This document shows positions 21,750 through 33,886 of a DNA stretch of 64,000 nt, in pieces (within the stretch, counting starts at the first letter, position 1; every line of letters starts with the position of its first letter). The stretch comes from Lathyrus oleraceus (taxonomy: Eukaryota > Streptophyta > Magnoliopsida > Fabales > Fabaceae). Below the pieces are notes generated by a model. The model was given only the letters and a program-made list of their open reading frames with translations, searched no databases and was not told where the DNA came from. Both the position numbers and the translations under genes were made by a program. The stretch spans positions 412,002,031-412,066,030 of the forward strand of contig NC_066583.1 of assembly GCF_024323335.1 (NCBI RefSeq), in the 5' to 3' direction.

Positions 21750-24700
21750 TGTAGCACCTCAAATTTGCACCTCCCATTTGTACATACATTTTCATTTTAG
21801 GTCATTAACATTGCATTGTTCATTACATAGTTCATTGCATGTCATCAGTCAAGACTGGTCAGGAGATTCAGTTGTGCAAGCAAGCAAGTGCATTTTCTAT
21901 GAGATCAAAGCCCTAGGGTTGGTTCAATGAGTTCATGTGACCTAGGGATCATTTTGAAGAGATTTGGTCAAGCATTGAAGGTTCAAAGCTTATCAGTCAG
22001 GATTCAATTCATTTGAAACCCTAGAAAGTCAACCAAAGTCAACTGTCAATTCAACCATGGATTTGAAGGTGGGAGATGGTTAGAAAGGCCTCATTCATGT
22101 CCATACAAGTCTCATTTGACATTTCAAACATCAACATTGAAGAATTTGAGGTCAGATCAAAACTTTCCAAAAATAGTAAGTGACCTGTAATTTGAAATTG
22201 CCAAAAATGGAAAGGTTTTCAACTCAAGATTACATCATCAAGAAAGCTTCAAATGAAATTTTATCCAACATGAAAGTTGAAGATCTTGCTCTCCCCTTTC
22301 CAAAAAGTCCAAGATCATGAATTTCTCATGTATGGTTGAAGAGATATGGATCAATCATGGCCAAGTGAACATGGAACTTCAAACATGCATAACTTTCAAA
22401 CCATAAGGCCAAATGAAGTGGTTCTTTTTTGTACATTCATGTCTTGACATACACTATCCAAATTATGCATCACATGCCATGCATTCTCATCACATAATTT
22501 TTTGGTTTTTCATTTGAATTTTGGAGGGAATTTTCAAATTTAAAAATAATGCATTGTTTTCACATTCCAACACTTCCATTGGCTTCCAAATGATCTTTTA
22601 AGTGAAATTCAAGCAAAAAAACGTGCACTGTTCCATTGGACTTTCATGCATAAGGTGCATTATCCAATTTGCATCCACACTCCATTTTGGCTAATTACAA
22701 TTGCATTGGCTTAAGTATGATTAATGAGTGGATTAACAGGACCTATATAAACCTAATCATAACAGATTTCTGCATTAACACATCACTTTTTCAGATCTAG
22801 ATCCATTTTCACAAATTCTTCTCTCAAACTTTTCATCAATTTTCTTCGAATACATTGCATATTCCTTGATTGATTCATCACCTAGAAGCATTGTGGAGCA
22901 TTTTTGAAGCAAGATCCAATGGAAATCGTGCAATTGGAAGCTGTTTGGAACTTGAAGCTCATCCATGGCAGTTGAGTATTCTGGAAGGATCGTGCACATC
23001 TAAGCTTCAAACCTTCATCCATTCATCCATACAAGCACTGAGGAAGATCTGTTTGAGCTGTTCAAGGCCCGAAATCACCAATTCCACTTCTGCATCTTCA
23101 TCAAGGTCAGAAATCGATTTCCTTAATTCATGAAATTGTTAGGTGATAGTTGTAGATCCTTCAATGCTGAGCAATCTGAGCTTTGTTTCACAAGATTCCA
23201 TGTAGAATTGAAGTAGATATAGTGATTTAAAGATTGACATGTGAAACTTCATTTGATTGATTTGCTTGATATATGTTGATTCATGTTAAGCCATGCTTGG
23301 ATTTGTGATGTGTGATGAAAGACCTATCCATTGATGTGCTTGTTTTTAATTTCTGTGAACCTTTGTTCTTAAGCATGAAGAACATGATGAACTCGTATGA
23401 AGGTGATAGGGTTTCAATTTCCAGAATGTGTTTGATCTGTTTGAAAGGTGTAATCGGCGTTTGCATGTGTTTTTGGAATAGCTTGCATGTACTGGTCCAG
23501 TTGTCGCTTGCATGGCATAATGAATGGATAACATTGCTTCGCTTAGCCACATAGGATAAGTGAAACGCAGAGTTTCACATGCTAGTGCGCCACATTTTAA
23601 ATTGTTCCTCCCTTCGAATCCTGGCTCCAGCTTCTTTTCAAATGGCATTTTAATTTTCTCTTTTCCCTCCATACTACATTCATACATACTTCACATGTTT
23701 TTTTATTTTTTCATTCACTTTAAAAATTCATAACTAATTGATTAATCATCCAAATAATGTGGGAATTTTTGCATCATGTTCCTTATTGTTTCTAGTTTCT
23801 TTTGATTATTTTTCCACAATTTGTGCGTGGCTGGAATTTAATTGGTGCTAGGAATTGTGAACATACATGTTTTTTGTACCTTGCTTGCCATATCTCTTGT
23901 GAAATGATGAGATTTAATCCAATGCTTTTGAAATTTGACATGATTAAACTAGACTCTTGGCTGGACATTTTGGTGTTGAGTTTGCAATTTTATCATGTGG
24001 CATAGCTGAGATATGATCTTGTGAATGTAGGTGTGACAATGTGTGTCACACCTTTGCTTGTCCAATTTGATTAATTTCTTTGCCATGCCAAATAAATTCC
24101 AAATGATGTGATTTTTTGTATGATGCTTCTTATGGATGTTTTGATTGATCATGAATTATCTTGGAATTTTTGGATTCATTTCTGATTTGTTTGAGATTTT
24201 TCATTCTGGATGGTCATTTGTGCACTTTTGGATAGTCTTGAATTTCAATCATTTGTGAAATGCTTGTGCTTTATCATATGAATGTGAAATTTTGCACATT
24301 GTTTCTAGACATGTCAAAGTTTGTGTTGGCTTTGATTGGAGGTCTTTACCATGTTCCAATTCTGTTTTAGGCTTGTACTAAGTTGATGTAGCATTTGGTG
24401 TCCTATTTGAGCTTGTTTTGATTGCCTTGCCTTATGGAATTTGATTACCATGCTTAATCATGTCCAATTGCCCTAATGTGCATTTGTTCATTCTTGAGAT
24501 TAATTGGAGCATTTTTGAATTAATGTGCATTTGTTCATTCTATTGCCTCAATGTGCTTTCAACTTGCATACTTTGTCATGATTGGTTTGTGAAATGAATT
24601 TGGTTGATGCTATTGACATGATACCTTTTGGATTGTGTTCTTAATTGATTGAGGTTGATCCATGTTGAATTTCATGTTCTGTTTTGAATTTTTTCTCCCT

Positions 24701-26527
24701 CTTTGACCCTAGGCCTTGTCTTAAGTGAAGTGGTTTGTGCTTATGTTTGAGCTTTGGTTTCAGGTTAAAGAAGCACATTGCCTTAAGTGAAGTGGTTCAC
24801 TCATTTGGATGGATTATTTGGTTGATGTTGGCTAATCTTGACTTGTTTTGTAGGTTGATGTTAGCTCATTTGAGTTTGAGCTTGTGCCTTGCACATTGTT
24901 GCATTGCTTGTGTGACTATGTCTGTTGACTGTTGACTATTGGTTGTCTGTTTGACTTTTTGAGTTGTATACTAATTGAGTTAGATTTTTTTCAGGTACAT
25001 TAGTTGCTTAAGTTCATTTTGAACTTGCTTTTTCTTTGCTTGGTTGCTTAAGCATTGAGGTATAATTTCTCTGACTTCATGTAGTCTGGAAGACCTGTCC
25101 TGTTACTTGGGCAGGCACCTGTCTGAAGCCCTCCTTAAGAGGAAATGCTTGTGTTTGTTTACTTTTGTGCCAAGCAGGAAAAGACCTTTGATAAGGCAAT
25201 TGGAAGATAAAAGAGATGTGCAATCCATCTCCTGCTATTCAGTGTGTCATCCCTTTGTTCACACACCTTGTGTTGATGCATTGTGGATATTAACCCAAGA
25301 TCTTTGTTGTGTCAGTCATATGTGGAGAAGAGTTCCAACTTTCTGAACTCCCACTTTCATTTTTCTGAAGCTCTCCCAGGCCAGGGATAAGAGCTGTGAG
25401 GTCTTACCCTCACTTCCCATTTCATCTGCTTCACCCTAACTCTCAATGTTAGGGTTAAGAGCTAACTACACCCGATTCCAGTTGGCTTGTGTTTCACAGC
25501 CTAACCTTGTGTGAGCCCACCTTGTTTGTATATAGTGTGTGCTAATTGTGTGTATGTTTGCCTTTGCCTGTGCTGTTTAGGATAGCTTGCTCCCTGTGCA
25601 AGTTAGATAGAAACCTTAACCTAGGACCATGGTGAATTTGCATGATAACTATTAGGCTCGAGTTAGTCTCCCTTCTAGTATTCATTTCCCAGTCTCTGGT
25701 TAGGCTAGTCGTTTTTCCCTGCGTAGGGGAACTACGTCGCCCTGATCCTCATACCAGATGCGGTACGTAGGCAGGAGATGAGTTGATCTCTCTGGGCGCC
25801 CTTTTTCTTTTTCAACCCTTTGTGTTGAGTTGGAGTCTGACATAAGTCCAGCGATTGGCAGTTGGTTTCCTGTGTCTTGTTTGTTTATTGGAGTCTGACG
25901 TAAGTCCAACGATTGGCAGTTGGTTTCCTGTGTGTGTTTGTTGGTTTGGAGTCTGATGTAAGTCCAGCGATTGGCATTCGGTTTCCAGGTTTGCCTGTTT
26001 GTGTGGAGTCTGACGTAAGTCCAGCGATTGGCAGTCGGTTTCTTGTTTGTGTTTTGTTTGGCGTGCGTTAGCCGAGCTACGAGTGCTCTGATTCTTCTTT
26101 AGTCCGAGAAGATACGTATGCATAGGATGCGACATCCTAGCGAGCATGTTTCCCCCTGTCCCGAACTACGTTGACTCTGATGTCTGTGCCTGACAGACTA
26201 CGTAGGCCTAGGACGCGATATCCTGCCGAGTTAGTTTCTTTTGTCTTCCTGTGTTCCCTTCCAGCCTTGTGTGGAATTTGTTTGAGCAGTGTTTAGCAAC
26301 CTTTATCCTTCCTTTTGTGCGTGGATCCCGTCGAGTACGATGGATGCGTAGGGGTGCTAATACCTTCCCTTCGCATAACCGACTCCCGATCCCATCCATC
26401 TCTGGTCGCGAGACCATGTCTTTTCCAGGTTTACTTTGAGCGTTTCCTTTCCCTCTTTTGGGATAAATAACGCACGGTGGCGGCTCTGTTGTTTCGTTTT
26501 CCCGCCGGTTTTTTGCGTAATGCGACA
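21750..26527 (+). mobile_element. Ogre solo LTR, plus orientation, nested (TSD ccagg)
   Basis: The element begins TGTAGCACCTCAAATTTG and ends GTAATGCGACA. Direct repeats ccagg flank it at 21745-21749 and 26528-26532. It carries a TATA box (ctatataaac, 22743-22752). Its R/U5-like tail has gcgtaggggtgctaatacc (about 26346) and ggataaataacgcacggtgg (about 26461), typical of legume Ogre LTRs. At 4778 bp with no internal region it is a solo LTR left by LTR-LTR recombination. It is the youngest layer in this nest. Short ORFs inside have no recognisable product. Confidence 0.88.
25832..26062 (+). repeat. 57-58-bp tandem repeat in nested Ogre LTR
   Basis: Four units starting at 25832, 25890, 25948 and 26005 share ggagtctgacgtaagtccag followed by cgattggcagt and a gtttgt-rich tail. 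They lie in the R/U5 side of the LTR. Confidence 0.88.
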
Positions 26528-28651
26528 CCAGGATTTGAACTGGACTTGATGAAGCCACCGGAGCCACCGTCTTTTCCGGTGAGCTTCCCAGATTCCGGCC
26601 AAGTTGCAGAACTTCAAAACTTAACCAAATCAAGCGATCTATACATCAATAGAAAGCAAAGATGATGTAGATCATCCCTATACCATCCATTTTCATTCTA
26701 GATCTCTATGATTTGAGAAATCAGAAGTTGAAAATTCTGGTGTTCATCATGAACTCAATGAATTTCGAAAATTAAAAGCATAAACATGATGTCTCCATTG
26801 AGAGGACTTCAGCCAACACAAAACCACAACCAATAGGTCAATGAATTAAGAGAATCGAAGCAAATACCAGTTGGAGTTCAAGTTTGAGTTCTGGTGATTT
26901 TAGCTTGAAACCTTGCTTGGTTTATCAAAACAGAAATTCAATGGAGTGTATGGTGAAGGTCTAGAAGCATTAGATCTATGAATACAACCAGATGTAGTTG
27001 AATTCAAGATCTGAAAAATTTTGAAGAAAATGCAATTGCTTCTTTAGTAATGGTTGGGGAATGATTTCAGCAGCATTTCAAGTCGAAAATTGGATGTGAA
27101 ATGGAGGGAATGAAGCTTCTATTTATAGAGGATTTGGCAAGGGAAGTGTGAAGCAATCCGTGTGCATGAATTTGGATATCACTTGCATGGGCTTGCATGA
27201 TCATGCACAAGGCCCAAAAGCAATGCCAAATGAACTCTGAGCAATGACCAAAGGGAATTGGACATGTAATTTGCCTTGCAATAGCTTGTACTTCAAGATT
27301 CACTGTGAATTTCACAATTGGTCACAAATGTTCAGCTCTTCGAAAGTCACTCATGAAAAATCCAAATATAAGCATATGAATAATGGTTGGAAAGGTATTT
27401 GTATAAGGAACAAATGTTATGTTGGACAAAAACTCATTTGAAGTGTGGAAAATTATGAAATTTGAGTTTAAAGTGTGATGTGCAAAACATGTCAAGGCAA
27501 GGTTTCTAAAATTGGCCAACTTTCAAGCCCTTCTGTTTTCATGATGCAAGCTTCAAATTAAAAAACCTCCAACATCAAAGTTGTAGATATTTTCAAGACA
27601 ATAAAAATGGACTTAAATTTTGCATCATTTGGAATTTTGATAAAGAAGTTATGGGCATTTGAATTTGGAGTTTTTTTTACTTTTAATGCCTTTGGCCAAA
27701 AAGGACCTATAATGTCTTGCATTATTACATGTATTTCCTTTGAGATTTTGAAATTTTGTTCAACATAACATTTGAAGTAGATATCTTAAGATTTTAAATT
27801 CATTAGATCCCACCTCAAAATCATAAAAAATGAATGAGTTATATCCTTGGGAACTTGACCCAAAATTAGGGTTTCAGTCAAAATGACCTATAATGTATTA
27901 GAATGGAAGATGGTTTTCTAAGCTTCAAATCAAATTTTGATGAACATGAAAGTTTTTCATATTTTCCTTAAGAAGATTTTTGCTTTTGGAACCATCTCCA
28001 TTTGACCAACATATAAAATGTTAGGTGTCAGTGCATTTCAAAATAGTCAGATGAATTGACTGATCAACTTTTCAAGTCCACAACTCATATTTTGATGAAT
28101 TGATGATTGAGGACACTCAAATAAGTTCAAATATGCATGAAATGAAGAGTTAAATAACTTCCCTTAATTGTATTTGACCATGGGTTGAGGTGGCTTCAAG
28201 AGCAAGGCTTTGTGGATGATCAGATGAACTGGGGTTTCCTTGGGGAACAAACCTCAAACCCCTTGACTTGATTTGATCAAGATGATGAATTGAGATGCTA
28301 GGGAGGCATATTTGATGGATGAGAGCTTTGGGAACCATTACCATGCTTGCTTTCTCCTCTTCTTGGCCATGTCTTTGTACCAATGACCTCCTTGAAGCTT
28401 TTGGCCTTGTGATTGCTCAAGCTACAACCAAAAGATGTTAGTGACATATTTTTGGGCTTTTGGTTAGCCAACAAAAATGAGAAAAGCAATGATATACAAT
28501 TCAAGCCTGCTTGGTGATCTCAAACCACTCACAAAGAGTCCCACCCAAAGGCAAAGGGAACCAAGATGCTTAAAGATCCTTGAAGCTATGCAAATGCAAT
28601 GTTATGATGCCATGAGGGATCTTAGGGGCAAAATTAGGGTCTTACAGGTAT

Positions 28652-29818
28652 GAAGAAGGATGTAGCGGAATTTGTGTATTCATGTTTGACTTGTCACAAG
28701 TGAAAGATTGAACATCAAAAGCCGTCTGGTTTGAGGCAACCGTTATCTATTCCCGAGTGGAAGTGGGATAGTATCTCTATGGATTTTGTTTCGGGTTTGC
28801 CGAAAACATCGAGTAATTGTGAGGAGATTTGGGTCGTTGTAGACAGGTTGACGAAATGTACTCATTTTATTCTGATGAGGATGGATTATTCGGTGGAGAG
28901 ACTGGCTAAGTTGTACATCGAGAGGATTGTGTGTTTGCATGGTATTCCGTCGAGCATTGTTTCGGATCTGATCCGAGGTTCACTTCGAGATTTTGGGAAG
29001 GTTTACAAAGTGCTTTGGGTACGAAGTTGCGTTTGAGTTCGGCATATCATCCGCAAACTGATGGTCAAACGGAGAGGACTATTCAGTCACTTGAAGATCT
29101 TTTGAGGTCTTACATTTTGGAATAAGGAGGAAATTGGGATAGTTTCTTGCCTTTGATCGAGTTTACGTATAACAACAGTTTCCATTCGAGTATTGGAATG
29201 GAACCTTTTGAGGCTCTTTATGGTAGAAGGTGTAAAACTCCTTTGTGTTGGTAGGAATCGGGAGAGAGTGTTGTGGTTGGACCCGAGTTGATTCAAGAGA
29301 CTACGGATAAGATTAAGATGATTCAAGGGAAGATGAAGGCTTCTCAGAGTCGTCAAAAGAGTTATCATGATAAGAGGAGGAAGGCTCTTGAGTTTGAGAA
29401 AGATGAGCATGTGTTTCTTCGAGTTACGCCAATAACGGGTGTTGGTAGAGCTTTGAAGTCGCGTAAGTTGACGCCGCATTTCATTGGTCCTTATCAGATT
29501 TCCGAGAGGGTAGGTGAAGTGGCATATCGGATTGCATTACCACCGTCACTTTCTAATCTTCATGATATGTTCCATGTGTCTTAATTGAGGAGGTACATTG
29601 CGGATCCATTGCATGTTGTTCCATTAGATGATGTTCAAGTGAGGGATAATTTGACGGTTGATACATCACCTATGCGAATTGAAGATCGAGAAGCGAAGAA
29701 GCTTCGTGGTAAGGAGATTGCTTTGGTGAAAGTGATATCGGGCGGAGCCACCAATGGCAATATCACTTGGGAACTCAAGGATAAGATGAAGGAATCGTAT
29801 CCGGAGTTGTTCGTTTGA
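28652..29818 (+). pseudogene. Integrase, internal copy 1 (3' part)
   Basis: This continues the integrase after the solo LTR: VYSCLTCHK, TGA (28701-28703), then KWDSISMDFVSGLPK, IWVVVDRLTKC and, after a frameshift at about 28966-28972 (ggatctgatc), [21 protein letters not shown] at 29252-29254 precedes the C-terminal part (FIGPYQISERVGEVAYRIALP), and TAA 29582-29584 interrupts it, where copy 2 has CAA. The tail MRIEDREAKKLRGKEIALVK ending YPELFV is the chromodomain-like end typical of Tekay/Del integrases. All lesions except the last stop are shared with copy 2. Confidence 0.9.
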
Positions 29819-29845
29819 GGTAATTTTCGAGGCCGAAAATCTTTT

Positions 29846-29858
29846 AAGTGGGGGAGAA
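29846..29858 (+). promoter_or_regulatory. Polypurine tract before LTR2
   Basis: aagtgggggagaa lies immediately upstream of the LTR2 TG at 29860. The equivalent before LTR3 is aagtgggggagag at 36336-36348. Confidence 0.75.
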
Positions 29859-29859
29859 C

Positions 29860-32123
29860 TGTAACAACCCATTTTTTTAGTATTTATTTCCTATATTATT
29901 ATACTATTTTATTATATTTATTTGGGGTGTTAATTAATTAATTGGTTGTTAGGCAGTGTAATAATTGATTATATTAATTAATTTGGCGCGTTAATCAATT
30001 AATTAGTTAATATGAGATATATTGAATAATTGAATTAATTGACTGGGTGTGTATATTGTGTTGGTTTAATTTATTTGGACTAAGTAGAGATATTATAATG
30101 CTATGTCTTATTGGGCCTAATAATTAAATTAGAGGTGTCATTTCTTAAGCCCAAATATAATACTAGGATAGTAAGAGGTGAGGAGAGTGAGAAGTAGCAC
30201 TCATTTGGTCATTTTCAAGGCAACGGAGAAAGAAAGAGGAAAAAGTGAGGAGAAGAGGGGAAGAACAAGGGAGAAGTTAGGGTTTCCAGAAAATTAAAGA
30301 GGTAAGGGGGAGAATCCTTATTATTATGGGTTAGTATAATGGGGTCAATGGGTAGAAATATGTTTAGGTTGAAATCCCTAATTTTTATGGTTTTGAAATT
30401 GTTAGGTTTTGATGAAAAATCATTGATTTGTGATGATTAATTTCGTTTGGGATGGATATATGGGTGAAATTGAGGGATAGCTTGAGAAGCCACTTAGTTT
30501 ATTAAATCTCAGTACAGTAATGGTAATGTTAAGGGAAAATTCCAGTTTTAAGCGTGTTAACCGGTTACCCCAAATGCGTTAGCCGGTTACTTGCTAAAAA
30601 TCTGCCTAGGAATTGAATTCTATTTTCGTGTTAACCGGTTACCCCAAATGCGTTAACCGGTTACTTGCTAAAAATCTGCCCAGGAATTGAATTCTGTTTT
30701 CGTGTTAATCGGTTACCCTAAAAGCGTTAACCGGTTACCACTGTTGAAAAAGGGAAAATTGAGAACTTTTAAATGCTGTAACCATTTTGAAATAAAATCT
30801 AAGTGTGTGTATTTGATAATTAGCCTATATTTGTAAATAGTATATTTGTTATGAATGTGTATACGTACCATTGGTGGATAATTCAGAGAGTTGAATTATG
30901 GTTATATGTGAAATGTTAAGATGGTAGAGATGATCTTAATTGCATATATTGTTGGTATTTGTACATTCATTCATGGCATAGTCGGCTTTATGGTGGAAGC
31001 GGTGAAACTGTGGGTTCACATGGTAATAGACATTGATCCTTGAATGGAAATAGGCGTAGAAGACGTTGATCCTTAATTGGAAATAGGCGTAATGGCTTTG
31101 ATCTTGTCTGGATCGGAACTGTGGCTTGGATTCTAGATATTGAATCGGAAAGCGGTGAAACGTTGGGTTCACATTGCGGTACCACATGCATAGAGTCACA
31201 TGTCTTGAATTGAGTCACATTAGAGTTATGTGATAATTGAATATATGCATTGATGTGATTGTTATGTGTGTATGAGCTATGGTAATTGAATTTGGTGATG
31301 TTTGGATACATAACTTGGTAAAATATGTGATTATGTGATAATTATGGTTATGTGTATATTTGGGAATATAGCATTGGATTTTAATATTATACTCCTTGAG
31401 TTTTGATGTATGCTTGAAACATGTGAAATAAATGTTGGTTAGTATTATTTACATGGTTATACAAGGTGTGATGAATTCCTTCAATTGTTGATTTAATCAT
31501 TGTGCTTTATTATACTTCTTCATAATGATTCGAATTCTCACCCTTCTGTTTGAATGTTGCCTTTACATGGGCATCGTGCAGATACTCAAGAGTAGTATTA
31601 CTGAAGTAAGTGGACGGTAGCTCACTCGAGATTTAGCCGGAGAGTTTCCGTGTTTTGGCTTAGAGACTAGGTAGTGAGTCAATGCTCTAGTCATGTAACA
31701 CTGGGTAGATTAGTAGTATTGAACTCATATCTTATTTGGATATGTACTATGTTATTACTTGTGAACCTGTTTAATTGAAATTTGTTGTTTCAGAGGTCAT
31801 AGTGCCAAATAGTCTGGATATGGTTTTTTTCTATCTTGAGGAGATTATTGAGAGATGATCATGGTATGGGACATGAATCATTTTATGAAATACATGAGTA
31901 TTCATTATTTTCCGTTGCGAACGCATATACTTGTATATTCATGATATTTGAAATGTGTCATATTAAATGACCAGGTGTATTGTGTACTGATGTTGAATGA
32001 TGATTGGTTTTTGAAAGCTTTTTAGTTTTTGAAAACATCAATGTGACGCCCTTTTGTTTATATGCGTGCTTATTCACTCTGATTATATGTTAAGTATTTT
32101 GGAGTATAAAAAGGGGTGTTACA
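29860..32123 (+). repeat. LTR2 (middle LTR, 2264 bp)
   Basis: It starts TGTAACAACCC after a polypurine tract and ends TGTTACA before a primer site, so it serves at once as 3' LTR of internal copy 1 and 5' LTR of copy 2. It keeps the segment lost from LTR1. In the first 250 bp it carries variants (ttggcgcg, aattagttaat) that LTR1 and LTR3 lack, while further in it shares variants with LTR3 (gttaatcggttaccctaaaa). The phylogeny of the three LTRs is therefore mosaic. Confidence 0.9.
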
Positions 32124-32251
32124 TTAGAGGTATCAGAGCATGGTCGACCAGTTGGTCAATAGTCGTTAATGTTTTCCAATCCTGTTGTATTTGATTTGTG
32201 TATCTGACACGATCGATACTGTTTGTCTGGTTGTTCGGGCCGTTTAGGACG

Positions 32252-33886
32252 ATGGTTGCAGGCAGGAATGATGATGCCATTGTTGAGGCATTGAGGATGT
32301 TGGCTGGCTCCATTGGTCACATCCCTCAAGCGAATGCTGGTAACCGGAATGGAGATGATGATGAGTTCCGTGCTTTGGGGAGGTTCCAGAGGAACAATCC
32401 TCCTGTCTTTGAGGGTGAGCATGAACTTGATAAAGCTCAAGCTTGGCTGAAGGCAATTGAGAAGATCTTCAGAGTCATGAACTGTACTGATGCTCAGAAA
32501 GTGCAGTTTGGTACTCATATGCTTGAGAAGGAAGCTGAAGATTGGTGGAACAACACCCTTCAGAGGTTTGAAGAAGATGGCATTGAGGTTACTTGGGCTC
32601 TTTTTCGTGATGTCTTCTTGGAGAACTATTTTCCTGAAGATTGTCGTGGGAAGAAAGAGGTGGAGTTCCTTGAATTTAAGCAAGGAAATGGTACTGTTAT
32701 GGAATATGCTGCTAGATTTCAGGAGCTTATCAAGTATTGTCCTCATTACAATACTGCTAATGCTGAGAGATCTAAATGCTTGAAGTTTGTGAATGGCTTG
32801 AGACATGATATCAAGAAAGCCATTGGTTACCAACGAATTACTCGTTTTGCGGAGTTGGTTAACAAGAGTCGGATTTATGATGAGGATAGTAGGGATAGTG
32901 CCTCCTTCTACAAGAGTTTGAAAGGGAAAACTCAGGATCGTAGGAAACCGTATGATGACAAGAGGAAACAATCTGGTTTTGGAAAGAACCCAAGTGGGGG
33001 AGGATCTTCTACTCCACTTAAGTGTTTCAAATGTGGTGTTGAGGGTCATCTTGTTGTTGATTGTGGTAAGGATTCTGTGACATGTTTCAAGTGTTGCAAG
33101 AGTGGTCACAAAGCAAACAAGTGTGGAGTTGGTTCGAGTGTGACTTGTTACAATTGTGGTAAGAAAGGTCACATTAGTACCAAATGTGATAAGCCGAAGA
33201 AGGAGCAAGCGAAGGGAAAAGTGTTTGCATTGTCTGGTGCGGAGGCCACTACCGATGATAGGCTAATCCAAGGCATGTGCTTTATTAATGGTACACCTTT
33301 GATTGCCATTATTGACACCGGTGCAACACACTCTTTCATTTCTTTGGATCGTGCTAAGAGATTGAATCTTATATTATCTGATATGCGTAGAAGTATGGGT
33401 ATTGATACACCTGCTATGGGTTCTGTTTTTACTTCTTATGTATGTCTGAATTGTCCGTTGAGTATCTTTGGTAGGGATTGTGGAATTGATTTAGTTTGTC
33501 TTCCTTTAGAGCAGCTTGATGTGATTTTGGGTATGAATTGGTTAGAATTTAATCGGGTGTATATCAACTGTTTTGAGAAGACGGTTATTTTTCCTGAGGT
33601 TGGTGCTAAGGAAGATTGGTTTGTGTCTGCTAAGCAAGTTGATGAATCGGTGCAAGATGGTGCCGAGTTGTTTATGTTTATGGTAACCTTGGATATTCGT
33701 GAGAAGAGGATGATTGGAGAATTGCCAATAGTTTGTGAGTTTGCGGTGGTATTTCCTGAAGATATAAGTGATTTACCGCCAGAACGTGAGGTTGAGTTTT
33801 CGATTGATTTAGTTCCTAGAACTAGTCCTGTATCGGTGGCTCCCTATAGAATGTCTGCTTCTGAGTTGAAAGAGTTGAAGAGTTAA
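32252..33886 (+). pseudogene. gag-protease, internal copy 2 (longest open frame)
   Basis: The start is set at ATG 32252 because the preceding codons lie in the conserved leader. This frame stays open for about 544 codons through the gag core (QAWLKAIEKIFRVMN, EDWWNNTL, ENYFPEDC) and three complete CCHC knuckles (CFKCGVEGHLVVDC, CFKCCKSGHKANKC, CYNCGKKGHISTKC). The protease follows with its intact active site DTGATHSFIS at 33314, then the protease-RT linker. It ends at TAA 33884-33886 at the start of RT, where copy 1 has CAA. Gag and protease could in principle still be made, but the rest of pol is defective. It is the best-preserved coding stretch in the window. Confidence 0.88.

Larger units (their letters stand above)
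19193..28646 (-). mobile_element. Ogre/Tat-type solo LTR, minus orientation, split by a nested LTR (TSD ggtat)
   Basis: The insertion lies between two copies of ggtat (19188-19192 and 28647-28651) inside the integrase of internal copy 1; host codons resume exactly after the second. On the minus strand it starts TGTAAGACCCTAATTTTG and ends CCGCTACA. Near its end it carries the Ogre-family block seen inverted at about 19247-19282 (gagtcgccaccgcac). A minus-strand TATA box (tataaatag) lies at 27119-27130. Removing the nested LTR and one TSD leaves about 4671 bp, an Ogre-size LTR. No internal domain, primer site or second LTR is seen, so it is a solo LTR. Confidence 0.85.

Noticed and set aside
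21750..26527. Several 60-90-codon ORFs considered as small genes
   Set aside because: They lie inside an LTR bounded by an exact TSD, have no domains, and composition is that of non-coding LTR DNA.
32156..33208. 350-codon antisense ORF over gag of internal copy 2, with a counterpart (16459-17259) in copy 1
   Set aside because: It lies exactly antisense to gag, is Thr/Leu/Ile/Ser-rich as expected of a complementary frame, and has no domain. It recurs only because the gag copies are similar.
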